Source of the DNA: Coprinellus micaceus
Lineage: Eukaryota; Basidiomycota; Agaricomycetes; Agaricales; Psathyrellaceae
NCBI GenBank assembly: GCA_951394405.1
Contig: OX596342.1
Coordinates: 496,001 to 560,000 of the forward strand
Direction: 5' to 3'
DNA: 64,000 nt
Positions 45,789 to 57,617 of this stretch are shown piece by piece; positions within the stretch are counted from its first letter, which is position 1; each line of letters begins with the position of its first letter. The notes under the pieces were generated by a model, which did no database searches, was not told where the DNA came from, and worked only from the letters and a program-made list of their open reading frames with translations. A program made the position numbers and the translations under genes.

Positions 45789-47016
45789 ATGCCTGGATAC
45801 CTACAAGGCCACCTCTGGATCAAGACCGTGCCGTCGGTCTACAGCCCTGACCAGGTCGCTCAATACCTCAGAGCAATTGGGTTCGCTCCGAATGCAGGGG
45901 CGTTCGGAAGATGCTCCGATCTTGACCTCAAAGCGGGGAAATTTCCGAGAGACATTATAACGCTGACTGAGGTGCTTAAACACCACCTCATTGCGTTCCC
46001 GTTTGAGAATACCGCGATGCACTAGTCTGTTCACACTCTGCCTTCTGTTCATCGTCCCCCTGGCTGATGTCTATTTTTTGTGCGTCGCTACCAGTACGAG
46101 TGCAAGGGAAATGGACGTCAGCCCACAGGCTTTGTTACAGAGGTTTGTCGTGGAGCGTAAAGGGTCATTTTGCTTCGGTCAGAACACCGTCCTTCTTGAA
46201 ATGCTGAGGGGCTTGGGGTTCAGGTTCGTACGTCCCTAGTCGTCGGTTTGTATCAATTAACAAGATTTTCGTCGAAGGGCCTACGCGGGTTCTGCCAGGG
46301 TGAACATGGAATGGCAGACGCCCGATCAGGATCCAGTCTATACCCCCCAGGCGCACATGCTCATATTCGTCCAGCCATTTGACAATAGCAACGAGACCTA
46401 CGTGGTAGATGTGGGCTTTGGCGGGAGCGGCCTGGTGAAGCCGGTACCCCTGGTAGCGGGGAAGGAATCCACGATCATGGGTGTTGGGGATACCGAATTT
46501 CACCGTCTGGTCAAGGGGCCCTTCCCATATTCGTCGCTGGGTACAATAGTTCCCGTGCACTCACTTCCGCCTTGTTCTAATCCCCTTTCTGCAGTATCCC
46601 AGCACTCTATCTCACATCAAGGCCAAGATGTCTGGCATCTCGAAGTGATGCACGTCGGAAAAGGAGGTTCGAGGTCGCCGTGGAAGAGGATGTACTCATT
46701 CACCGAGCACGAGTTCTTTGCTGCCGACTGCGAAGCCTCATCCGGCTGGGTGACCAAGTTCCTACCCCTCTTCACCGACAACGTGCTGGCAATCCGTTAT
46801 CTCTTAGAGGAAGGGCGCCTCGATGGGGAGATGTACCGTGTGATCCTGTTTGGGAATGAGGTCAAGGCGCGGAAGAAGAACGGTGAGACGAAGGTCCTGG
46901 CGGTGGTGAAGACGGAATTGGATAGAGTAAAGGTCCTGAGGGAGATCTTTGGTATCATGATCGAAGATAAGGATGTCGAGCATATTGGGGGGACGCCTGC
47001 CCAGATGAAGCAGTAG
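45789..47016 (+). CDS. Arylamine N-acetyltransferase 2
   Basis: Paralogue of NAT1, same reaction class. I start at 45789 (MPGYLQGHLWIKTVPSVYS) because it aligns with the NAT1 start; an in-frame ATG at 45726 would add 21 residues. Exon 1 ends in the Tyr codon after ENTAMH (donor GTCTGT, as an atypical GT site), and exon 2 begins TSAREMDVSPQALLQ. The triad is intact: Cys in RKGSFCFGQNTVLLEM, His in YTPQAHMLIFVQPFD and Asp in YVVDVGFGGSGL. Lid strands are MYSFTEHEFFAADCEASS and MYRVILFGNEVKARKK. It ends GGTPAQMKQ. Intron positions match NAT1 after the Tyr codon, after GLGF and in the SSL/ESAL region. Substrate preference may differ: the segment before the lid is diverged. Confidence 0.92.
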
Positions 47017-47861
47017 CGTTACTGCCATCCGAGGCTCCACAACGCTTCTCGGATTAGTCGTATGATGCATGTCCTTGTAGCGTATGGGTCGACCTGATAT
47101 CAAATAGTTTGAAGTGTTTAGCCAACAACTCGTCTCGAAAACGTCGTTTCCAAGGAAGGAGGCCGAGAGGCAAAGACTGGATGCGCCACCAACCATCAAT
47201 CGCTGGGCGCTTATGATGGAACGGAGACAGGGGCTAAACAAATTAGCGCCCAGACGGATGATGGAAACATGACGGCAGCATCCAACCAAAGCCCGTCGCC
47301 CGGTCTGGAGCTCTCGGTGTACGATCGGCGAAACATTCAAGTGGTGGTACCAGTGCCCCACCACTCAAGCGAACAACTGCCAGAACGGAGATCGGAACTG
47401 ACACGAAGGAAGCATGTAGCGTCACGGAGGGATGGAAAATGGAAATTGTACAAGAGTAGCTTCAGTAGGGAGGTGGTATGCGCTACGAAGAAAGGAATGG
47501 GCGGAGCCGCGCGGAGGGGTTGGAGGGGTGATCATAAAACAAACTGGACGAAGGGGGTTGGAGGAGATGGTATGACAAGGGAGAGGAGGGAGGGGTGTTA
47601 AACTACATTGCTGCCAATACGGGAAGTTGTAAGTATAGGGAAACAAAGCTGCTTGAAAAAATGGAACATGAAGGATGCATCTCCTAGATATCGTATGCGC
47701 AGAAAGGGACAGTGTCGGTAGGAAATAAAGGTAACCCAAAACATTAGAAAAATTTAACACAGCATGATTCCAGAAGCGAGAGTACGGCGAGGACAGCGTG
47801 AAAGGGTCCACGGGTGGATACAACTGCAAAGGAGCGAGTGAATAAATACCACACGGAGGGC
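47017..47861. other. Convergent intergenic region
   Basis: About 845 bases between the stop codons of NAT2 and the minus-strand FHA-RING gene. It should hold both 3' ends. Frames in 47.24-47.87 kb on the minus strand show no domain. Confidence 0.4.
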
Positions 47862-49445
47862 TCACCGCTTCCTCTTGCCACCGACAGTCCCGTCGATATC
47901 TTCCATGCCATTGGCGCCCAGCTCATCTATGACTACGTTCGCCGAACTTCCTGCCGGCTCGGGTGTGTCGACAATGAGCATGTGCTCAACTTGGTTTCCC
48001 TCCTCCGCTTCCTCCACGGGTACTGGACTGTCTGCAAAGGGGTTGTTCGAGGGAGTCGGGTTGCGCCTGATAGCCTCTCCCTCAACCTCGGTCTCTGCAC
48101 CGGTTTCTCGAGGTGGTGGGGCAAGATCGCCACCATTAGCCTCCATCTCCGAGTCCTCCCCGTTCGGGCCACCCTCATGCTCAGATGGCGAAGGCGAATC
48201 CATGTCGATGTCCACATCAGGGGCGTCAATTTCGACATCCTCTTCCAGGTCCGCGAATGTCCGGCACAGTGGGCACGAGAATCCGGGGTGGTGGCTCTCG
48301 AGAAGGGGTCGCAGACACTTGTAGTGGAACGTATGCGAGCAAGGGGTGATGAATAGCGCTTGTCGAATCGTCACGGGGAAGAGGCATATACAGCAGTCGC
48401 CGAGCTGCGTCTTGGCAGAGACGGTCTTGGTTCCCTTCGCGGCTTGCGCGATGGGCGCGGCGAGTGCCTTGAGATTCTTGATTGCAGCCGTGCTGTGGAG
48501 AGGATTGTTGGAACATTGTCCAGAATCCAGATGGGAAGTGGATTCCACTCACTTGTATGCATTGGCAGTGTTCTGCCATTCCCTTCCAAGCTCTAACCGT
48601 ATCTTGACGCTCTTGTATATGTCCTCTGCACCTCCCTGGTAGTCTACCCCGAGTTGCAGAATATCGCCGTCTTTAATGAGGAAGGGCTTCGACTCCTGGT
48701 TCGCCGGGCTGAGACGAACATGGTTCAGGAACGTCCCAGAGCTCGACTTCGTATCCTTGATGTAGAACTTGCCCCCTGCCTCCACCCATATCTCTGCGTG
48801 TGCTCTCGACACCACCTTGCTTTTGAATGCGAGTTTGTTGGAATTGAGGGCATTGACGGCTGCTAGTCCTAGCCCGGATCTATCTGTGAACCGCCCAATC
48901 CTCAATGCAGGATCTCCTTCCTTCAGGTCCCTGCTGATAGCATCGAACCGTAGATTGCGTCGATTGTCGAGGTGGGGAACCAGGCGAATGCGATGGGTTG
49001 GGCCGTTGTTTATCGGTCGAACCGTGGATGATCCCGCTCCAGGGTTGTTCACCGTCGTCGGTCCGTTGGCCATGGCGGGTGTCGCTGCTGGGGCCGTCGT
49101 CGAGTTGGCCACTGGGAGTGGTAGAGGGGGTAGAGATGCAGAAACTGCGATGTTGCCCGCGGAACGCCTCCGTCGGAGCATGCTGGAGAAACCCAGGCCA
49201 CTTGTGCCACTGGTCGGTGCGTTATTTGTCGGCGTTGGATGCATGAGAGTTGACACAATCGGTCCTCGACGTCGACCTGAACCGCCGTTGGGAGATGGCG
49301 GCGACGGTGATAGTTCCCGGTGGTCGTTGCTGGTGTTGACGTGAATGTGTGACTGTGATGAATTCCTCGGTCTTCCACGCAGGAAAGAGCCGAGGATGTT
49401 TGTCCTGGAAGGCGGTGACTCGCTCTGGGGGACCTCTGTGGCCAT
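47862..49445 (-). CDS. FHA-RING E3 ubiquitin ligase (Dma1/Dma2/RNF8/CHFR type)
   Basis: Phosphothreonine-reading ubiquitin ligase; fungal Dma proteins act in the spindle-position and septation checkpoints. The first ATG in frame is at 49445 (MATEVPQSESPP). About 150 disordered Ser/Thr/Pro-rich residues are followed by the FHA domain with RIGRFTDRSG, FKSKVVSRAHAEIWVEAGGK (the S-R-x-H core), FYIKDTKSSSGTFLNHVRLS and LIKDGDILQLGVDYQGG. One intron (donor near 48551, acceptor near 48500) leads to AIKNLKALAAP and a C3H2C3-type RING: CCICLFPVTIRQALFITPCS, HTFHYKCLRPLL, FSCPLCRTF. The C-terminus is acidic (DLEEDVEIDAPDVDIDMDS) and ends GGKRKR. FHA before RING, with that spacing, is the Dma/RNF8 layout. 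Function in this organism is inferred. Confidence 0.88.
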
Positions 49446-51652
49446 TATCGTCGCTATTGTCGTCGCGGTCGTCGTCGTTGATGGCAGTTTAGGAGCAAGC
49501 ACAAAACGGCTTGGCGCTAGATTTGGCCGCTGCAGCTTTGGACCTGAACCGCCACGACGATCAGCCAGTCAGTCAAATCACCGATCCATTATGGAGAATC
49601 TAGCTCACAGGCCTCTGCTTGATAGGGGGATAGTCAAGGAATAGTCCGGGGTGGTCTTGTTCTCAAGATTCGCTGATATATGCGCCCACCATGAGGGGCA
49701 TCGCCTCACGGTTTTGTGAAACTGACAGGGAATCACACTGGGATCATCTCTTCGGACGCAAATCTAAGCCGGAGGTATGTTTTGTATTCATTCCATGGAA
49801 GGTCTACTCATCTCGGGAGTAGGAAAGAGTCTTCGTCAGCCTCGAGGCCAGCGAGTGCTTGGGCATGAGCTTGAGCTCCCGGGCCATGCGGAGGATCCTC
49901 GACTCGCCCTCCGAACTATCCCCCACCTTGCTGACAACCATCTGGATCACAAGAAGTACCCCAAGTTATGTACTCCAGAAGATTGGCGGGAACGCGTTTC
50001 ATAGCCAGTGATATCTTGGGCTTAGGAGGATGGTGCGTCGTATCTGTCAATGTCTGATTCACAAGGCCTCCTTGTTCATAGTCCCACTCCAAATGAAATT
50101 CATCGAGGAGGCTTTTAGAGCTAGTTCGTGATGATTAGCTTCGACTCAGCGTGGTGCTGCGTCTATCGCCGGCGAGACTGACTTTGCGAACAACCCCTGG
50201 GTTGAACACGCACCGAGGTGATTTGCTCGGACGCCCACGAGTCGCCGTTGCTTCTCGGTGAACGCTCCTAAAGGCGAGGTTGCTAACCGAGAGGTCCCAT
50301 GGCATCGAAATGAGGGCAGGACGGTTCGTTTGTGCCGTACGATTGCCAAAACTCGTAACGAGATTCGACCAGAAGAAACAGGCGAGGAAGGAGGGTTTTA
50401 CGGCACTGGGCATCGACCCCCCTCCTCCGACGGTTGAACGGGTCGACGAAGCGGACTCGCAGCTTGTCTCCAAACCAGAGGTTTCTAAGATCGTCGTTCT
50501 GGATGAGGGCGCCGATACGTACCTCCAGATCGCGTACTCAACGCGAGCCCAGGATTCGGACGGAGACATTGGCAACAACGCAGAGAACGCGGTACCTCGG
50601 CGCTCCAACAGCGACTCTCGCCGACCTCACATATCTGCAAACGCTCGTGCCCAATGGCAGCGAAGGTCACTCAGGTGTTCTACCGTTCAAACGGCGACTC
50701 TAATGCTCGGAGTTCCTGAACAGTTGGGGAGGCCAGGACTGGTGTTCCGAATTCCCTCCCCTCGCTTCTCAACGGGCAAGCCCGAGATTAGAAGGAAGAT
50801 ATAGCACAGGAGGGGGCAGGAGGCAAAGTTTCCAGGAAGGGGGAGTTGAGGACAGAGGCTGGCGAGAGCACAGAGAGGCTCGCCTGCTACGCGACACGAA
50901 CGCAGACGGGGTCGACAAATGCAGCGCTCGAAGTTCGAACGTACGAGTCGAAGAATACTGCACTTGAAATAAACAGGACCGAAGCATTTGCTGAAACGCT
51001 TGGCGTGTACTGAGGTAACATTATCTATTCCTAGCGGGACTCTCTGCATGCAAATTTACAGGCTAACGTGTTTCTATAGCGCTTGGTATAGAGAACGCAA
51101 GCTGAGAACCCACTCAATGGAAGAACTCGGTACTCGTGCTTCGAAGACGATAATCGCAGTCAGTTACAATTGAGCGCCTCATCGATCGCAGCTTCAGGAT
51201 GTCTGCGGAATCTATTTCATCTTTGTATTCCGCGGTCCAAGGCATGTTGATACGTCGTATGCTGCGCACGAGTCTGTCGATACTGAAGGGCATGGTATGC
51301 CTTGCTGTCCGTACCATTGCCTTGCCGAGGTGATGATTCCTGCCAAGCCAGGAGAGGCTCCATCTTCGGCTTCTTGCCCTGACTCACTCACTGCCTCTGT
51401 CTCCCCTAGTAGCACCCTCCAACCTGACTTCGAACGTTATGGACACGGTACCGGCGCCTTGACTCACTGAAGATTGTTTACTTCTGCCGATGGCGCCAAG
51501 TCCTGCCAAGTCCAATTGCGCAGCGCGCCGGCATATTGATTGACATCAGTTGCACACTTGTACTATAAACCAGTCGAGGGTCTTTGCTTCGACCACAACG
51601 GCCACGTCGAACAAATTCACTCGAAGCCCTCACTCACCCATCCGCGAGTGAG
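49446..51652. other. Divergent intergenic region with possible gene relics
   Basis: About 2.2 kb between the FHA-RING and ABCC start codons. A plus-strand frame at 50280-50804 (IEMRAGRFVCAVRLPKLVTR, KARKEGF-like region, PPPPTVERVDEADS) and a shorter one at 49777-50004 read partly protein-like, but I found no domain or splice chain. They could be decayed gene pieces. The segment must also hold the promoters of both flanking genes. Confidence 0.3.
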
Positions 51653-54600
51653 ATGCGGAACCCTTTCAAACGCGAGCCCGCTCCACCGGGGTTCGCCGCT
51701 GGGAAGGTTGTGCCCGAAGTGACTGCCTTGTGAGTCTTGCTGTCCAATACGGAAAGCGTGATTGGTGACGTTTAAGCGCCCGAACAGTTGGTTGTCCAAA
51801 CTCGTGTTGTACTGGCTCAGCCCGTTCCTCAGTGTGGGATTTTCTAGACCTTTGGAAGAGGACGGTCAGTGCCTCGAATTAATGCGTGCAGTTGTGCTGG
51901 ATATTGAATGCACGAATGCAGATCTGTGGGCCCTCCCAGACGACTGGTCGACTCAGAGCCTGGCAGATCGTCTAGAGAGGAACTTCTTCTTGCGGGTCCC
52001 TCCGGAGAAGAGACCTCGGCATTTGAGGGAGGAGCTAGCACTCATCGAAGCTGCGATCAGGCCTCCAGCTCAACCTCAGGCCGAGGGTGATGCGAGCGAG
52101 AAGGAGAAAGGTTCGTCCAACATCGCGCCGCAGAGGTGTTCATCATGCATAACATGCTATCGTAGAGGCCATCGATGCGGAGAAAGGTACAGAAGATACG
52201 GGAACCGACGAGCCTCCCCTACCTGGTTCTGACGATCCCCAGCCTCCATCGCCTTATGATGGGTCCCTGTTCAAGTCTCTACATGCCATGCTCATCCGCC
52301 CCATCTGGATCGCTGGGTTTTTGACTCTCCTAGGCGACACATTGCGAACCACGACGCCGTTGGTCAGCAAGGTCCTGTTGACCTGGCTCGCGGAGTCTTA
52401 TGTCTACGTGAGGCTCACTGATGAGCAACGGGATGCATTTGGTTTGACTACACCTCGAGGAATCGGGTTTGGGATTGGCGTTGGGTTTGGAATGTTTGCG
52501 ATGCAAGGTATGCTTTCAACTCATAGAAAACTCCGTGGGAGTGACGGGCTGAATGGATATTACATACAGAGGTCGCGAGTCTGGTGGGTTTTTTTCAAGG
52601 TCGCGGATTCATACGTGGTCTCACTCAACTCGTGCCGGACCCTCGCAGGCGGTCAACCATGCAACCAAAAGTGCGTGCACGATGATAACGACGTAGTGCG
52701 ACACGTTGTGCTGACCTTTACTGCGCACTTCCGCAGTTGCGATGGCCACAGGTCAACAGATCCGCGCTGCAGTTATTGGCGCCTCTTTCCGGAAATCTCT
52801 GCGAATAAACGGCCGAGCTAGGCAAGAGCACACCGTAGGGCAAATCATCACTATGATCTCCACTGACGCAACACACCTGGAGCTTCTCATGTACTACGTA
52901 CACCAGTGAGTACTCTGCCTTACACGAGCTAGATGTTCAACAGCGCTGACGTTGGAACTTTTTAGAGCTTGGGTTTCTCCGATTCAGGTCCGTTGTGGGC
53001 TCGTGAGACCCGTTTGGGCCTGTGACTGAACCCATGTACAGCTCATTTTGGGGATCGGTTTGCTCATTGGAACAGTACGCCTTCGCATTCTCTTCTACTT
53101 GGCTGTTTCTAATTTACACAACAACTAGCTCGGTTACTCTGCCCTCGTTGGCATTGGTGTTATCATCTTTGGATTCCCAATCCAAGGTGTCCTCGTCAAG
53201 ATCATGTTCACGCAGAGGAATAAGGCCATCAAGATCACCGACAAACGCGTTCAGTTAACCACCGAGGTGCTTCAGGGCATTCGCCTGATCAAATGTTATG
53301 GTTGGGAGATGTTCTACCTGCATCGGATTGGAGGGTTGCGAGAGGCGGAAGTGAAGGCTATTCGCAAGTCTGTGTAAGTGCCCCCTGTCTCGGCCTCGTA
53401 CTGTAATCAAATGTACTGACCGTTCGCTTATTGAAGGATTGCGTTGTGCCTCCTACTCGCCGTGTTCCACTCGGTCCCCATTATTGCGGCTATCCTATCT
53501 TTCGTGAGTCCTACCCCCACGCTGGGACCACAGCTGGCTTACCGTGTCCGTAGATCACCTACTCTCTGACTGGCCACGATCTCAACGTCGCCGTCATCTT
53601 CGTCTCTCTGCAGTTCTTTAACGTGAGTCTGTGCTCCATACACCACATCCTCCGGGATTGACCAGTCGACGGCAGATCATTCGAGTCCCTCTCATCATCC
53701 TTCCTTTCGTGGCGTCCAGTATATCCACCGCGATGATAGCTCTCAATAGGATGTCCAAATTCCTATCCGCTGAAGAGCTGGAAGTGCCATACATCGTCGA
53801 CCCTGATGCAGAGCATGCCGTCGCCGTCGATGCCGACTTCACTTGGGAAACGGTGAAAAAGAGCGACGGGAAGGACAAGAAGGAGGGTGACGAGGCGAAG
53901 GTGGAAGGAAGAAAGGCAAAAAAGGATGGCGGGAAGAAAAAGGAGGACGACAAGAAGAAGGAGGACAAAAAGGTTAAGAAGGAGGGTCAAGAAGGTGGCC
54001 AGACGGCGTCTCCAGATGACAAGGAGGCGGAAGGAGACGAACCCGAGGACCCTCCGTTCGAAGTCAAAGACATCAAGTTCAACATCTCGAAAGGTAGCCT
54101 GGTCGGCATCGTTGGCAAAATTGGTTCTGGGAAGGTACACGATGCGTTAGTTTTTAACCCCGTCCGTCAATTGATGAGATGTGTTATCCCCAGAGCTCCA
54201 TCCTCCAAGCCCTCATTGGCGAGATGCGTAGAACCCGCGGGCAGGTCGTCGTCAGTGGATCGATCGCATATGTACCCCAGACACCTTGGATTCAGAACGC
54301 CACTCTCCGCGATAACATTTTGTTTGGTCAGCCCGAGGACGAAGCAAGACTCAGGAGCGTCATCCAAGCGTGCAATCTTGAACACGACATCTCTACGCTT
54401 CCTCATGGAGAGCTCACTGAGATCGGGGAGAAGGGTATCAATCTCAGTGGTGCGTTGGGACTTGGCTCCTTTTTAGCCGCTATTCAGGCACTCTTGCTAA
54501 CCCATATACCTGAAGGTGGTCAGAAAGCCCGAGTGTCTTTGGCCAGGGCTGCGTACTCCGATGCTGATATCGTCCTGCTGGACGACCCCTTGTCTGCAGT

Positions 54601-57323
54601 CGATGCATACGTCGGAAGATCGATCCTGGACAACTGCCTCCTGAAGGGGCCTCTGGCGTCTCGGACCCGCGTTCTGGTCACCCATTCCTTGCACGTGTTG
54701 GACAAAATGGACTACATCTATGTCGTAGAGAATGGGAAGATCGTTGAACAGGGCCATTACAATGTACGCCAACCCCCTCTTGCCTCCCTCTTTCGCTAAA
54801 ACATTCATTCAGACACTTATGTCTGACGGCGACGCATTCTCTCGCTTTATGGACGAGTTCGGTCGACTGGAACATGGGGACACTAAACAGCGAGCAGCCG
54901 GCACCGAAGGAGCTGAAGGCGGTGCCTCCAAGGAGGATGGCGATTCCCAAGCGAAGGAAGTCAAAGACGTACTTATGCAGTTGGAGGAGCGGAGTACTGG
55001 TGCAGTCCGCTGGGAGATCTATAAGCGTTACTTCTTCTACGCTGGTGGCGTTGCGTGGATCCCGATTATTCTGTTCATGCTGTTGTTCAATCAAGGAACC
55101 TCTGGTGAGTATGCTGCTGCATAGCCCTGGACGATATCATTGACAATGGTCGTAGTTGGGAATAACCTGTGGCTGTCGTTCTGGACATCTGGTCGTATCC
55201 AGAACTTCAAGCAAGGGCACTATGTGGCGGTCTACGCAGCGTTCGGTGAGTCTTGACTATGTTTGGTGTGCAATGTGGGTGCACTCCATGCTGACCCAAG
55301 GGATCGAATAAGGTATTGCTGAGGCCATCATGACTTTCTTCTTGAGCTTCACTTTCTTGTGAGTCCTCGTTAACTGGCCGTGTCTTCGGAACAGAACCTA
55401 AGTCTCCCTCAGCGCGGGAGGCTTGGTCGCAGGCTTGCGGATGTTCAAGGCCGCATTGAAGGGTATATTGCGCTCACCTCTGGCGTTCTTCGATACGACT
55501 CCCATGGGCCGCATCCTCTCCCGGTTTTCCAAGGACCAAGAAACCTTGGATAACGAACTAGCTGGCGTGCTCTTCAGTGTGCGTACCTCCAACCCTTGCT
55601 GAAACGACGCTGACTAGTCATGGGATTCGCCCAGTTCCTGACTATCTTCGTCTCCGTCTTTGGTGTTATCGCTCTGGTTTTCTACACTTTCCCTTACCTC
55701 GGCATCATATTCGCGCCAATGGCCATCATCTACTACTTCGTCGCCATATACTACCGAGCCTCGTCCGTTGAGACGAAGAGGTTGGACTCGATTCTTCGCT
55801 CAGCTCTGTACGCCTCAGTTTCCGAGACTTTGACGGGCTTGGCGACTATCCGTGCGTATGGGGTCCAGGACCAGAAGGCGGCTAAAGCTGGCGAAGGTCT
55901 CGATGTGCAGAACCGTGCACATTACATGACCATCACCATTCAGCGCTGGTTGGGTATCAGGCTCGACTTCTTTGGGAACCTCCTCATCCTCGGTATCGCG
56001 CTGTTCGCTGCAGGGTTCCGTCATGACATTGATCCTTCGAAAGTCGGTGTTGTCCTGACGTATACCCTCACTTTCACCGTTGTTTTCTGTGAGTCTACAG
56101 CTTGTTGACTCATTCCCCTAACTTTTGGCTGACGGGCCACCAGCCGAGATGATATCCCAGTTCGCGCACAACGAACAGAACATGAACGCTGTCGAGCGAG
56201 TTCTACACTACACCGAGCTACCATCCGAGGCCGAATTGCACTTGCCTGGCGACCCGCCTCCGTCTTGGCCTGAGAATGGGGAAATCGGGTTCAGAGATGT
56301 CGACCTCGCGTACCGACCTGGGCTTCCCCTTGTGCTGAAGAACGTTTCGTTCTCGGTTCGACCTCGAGAAAAGGTAGCTATTTTGAGTCTCATTTTGCTT
56401 CTACCCGTCGCTCACGGGTGGTGCAGGTTGGCATAGTTGGGCGGACAGGAGCTGGGAAGAGCTCCCTCCTACAGGCACTCTTCCGCACCGTAGAGCTTTC
56501 GGCAGGTTCTATCGAAATTGACGGCGTTGACATCAGCAAGATTGGCCTAGAGGTGCTCCGAACTCGATTGGCCCTCGTTCCTCAGGACAATACGCTCTTC
56601 ACGGGTACTCTTCGAGAGAATCTGTGAGTACCCGACGGCTGGTGGGTGTACGGCGCCTGACCATTTTTATTGCAGTGACCCTCATGGAACTCGAACTGAC
56701 TCGGATATTCTCTATGCCCTTCAGAGGTCGTCTTTGCTCCCACCCAGTGGGACGACTGACCCGGTCGCAGAGGACAAGTTCAGGCTAGATGCTCTGGTTA
56801 ACGATGAAGGTAAGTTTGCCCCGATATTGTTGTGGGTATATGAATAACTCATGTCGTGGATAGGCTCAAACTTCAGCGCTGGAGAAAAGCAGCTTCTTGC
56901 TTTATGCCGCGCCTTGGTCAGGAACAACAGAATCATCATTCTTGTGAGTGTCCCTCTTGCCGTCGTCAGGCCAACCTTCTCACCATACTCCAGGATGAAG
57001 CGACGAGTAACGTTGATGTCGAGACGGATGCGAAAGTCCAGCGAACGATCAAGACCGAGTTTGCATCATCGACCCTGTTGTGCATTGCTCATAGATTGAA
57101 CACCATTGGTATGTACATTCCTTTACTGTTGTTCCTTTGCTAACTCGTTCCTGGCGAATCCTTAGCGTATTATGACAGAATCCTCGTTATGGACCAAGGG
57201 GTCGTGGCAGAATTTGATACGGTCCTCAACCTCTTCGACAAGGAAGACTCCACCTTCAAATCCCTCTGCAACGAGGCCAACCTTACCAGGCAGGACATAC
57301 TTCGCATTCGAGGAGAGTCATGA
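51653..57323 (+). CDS. ABC transporter, ABCC (MRP/Ycf1-like) subfamily, copy 2
   Basis: Paralogue of the ABCC gene at 4.4-10.2 kb, with the same layout and very similar sequence. Start at 51653 ([18 protein letters not shown]); exon 1 ends at 51729 and exon 2 resumes at 51788 ([20 protein letters not shown]). TMD1 follows ([39 protein letters not shown]). Between TMD1 and NBD1 is a Lys/Glu/Asp-rich insert of about 65 residues (53.85-54.05 kb). NBD1 has Walker [26 protein letters not shown] and [15 protein letters not shown]2 starts with [21 protein letters not shown]2 has [33 protein letters not shown] and [16 protein letters not shown]. The end is DILRIRGES and TGA. Over 15 introns. NBD1 carries the ABCC-type Asp for Glu change; NBD2 is catalytically intact. 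Confidence 0.9.
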
Positions 57324-57617
57324 GGTTTGGCTACTAGGTTCTCCGGTTGGACGTTTTCGATCTCCTCTCCGCTTTCCTTTGATTTCGCCGATTTACAAGT
57401 ACTATGCTCTGCTCTAATAGATACCCCCACTCCTTTGCGAACACCTTGGACTCCTGTTTCGTTTGCAAACTATCATGACGGCCTTTAGCGCCGAATCAGA
57501 AAGTGAGGTAATTGATCGCGGTAATTCAATCCACCCAGGCCCATTTTAAAGGCCCCGACAGGGGCCGACTCGGACGCGCCTTGCCCTCGAACCGTCATCA
57601 TTGAACCTCCATCGACC

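Noticed and set aside
4414..57323. Secondary-metabolite gene cluster
   Set aside because: Transporters and acyltransferases are present, but no polyketide synthase, NRPS, terpene cyclase or P450 was found, and housekeeping genes are interspersed.
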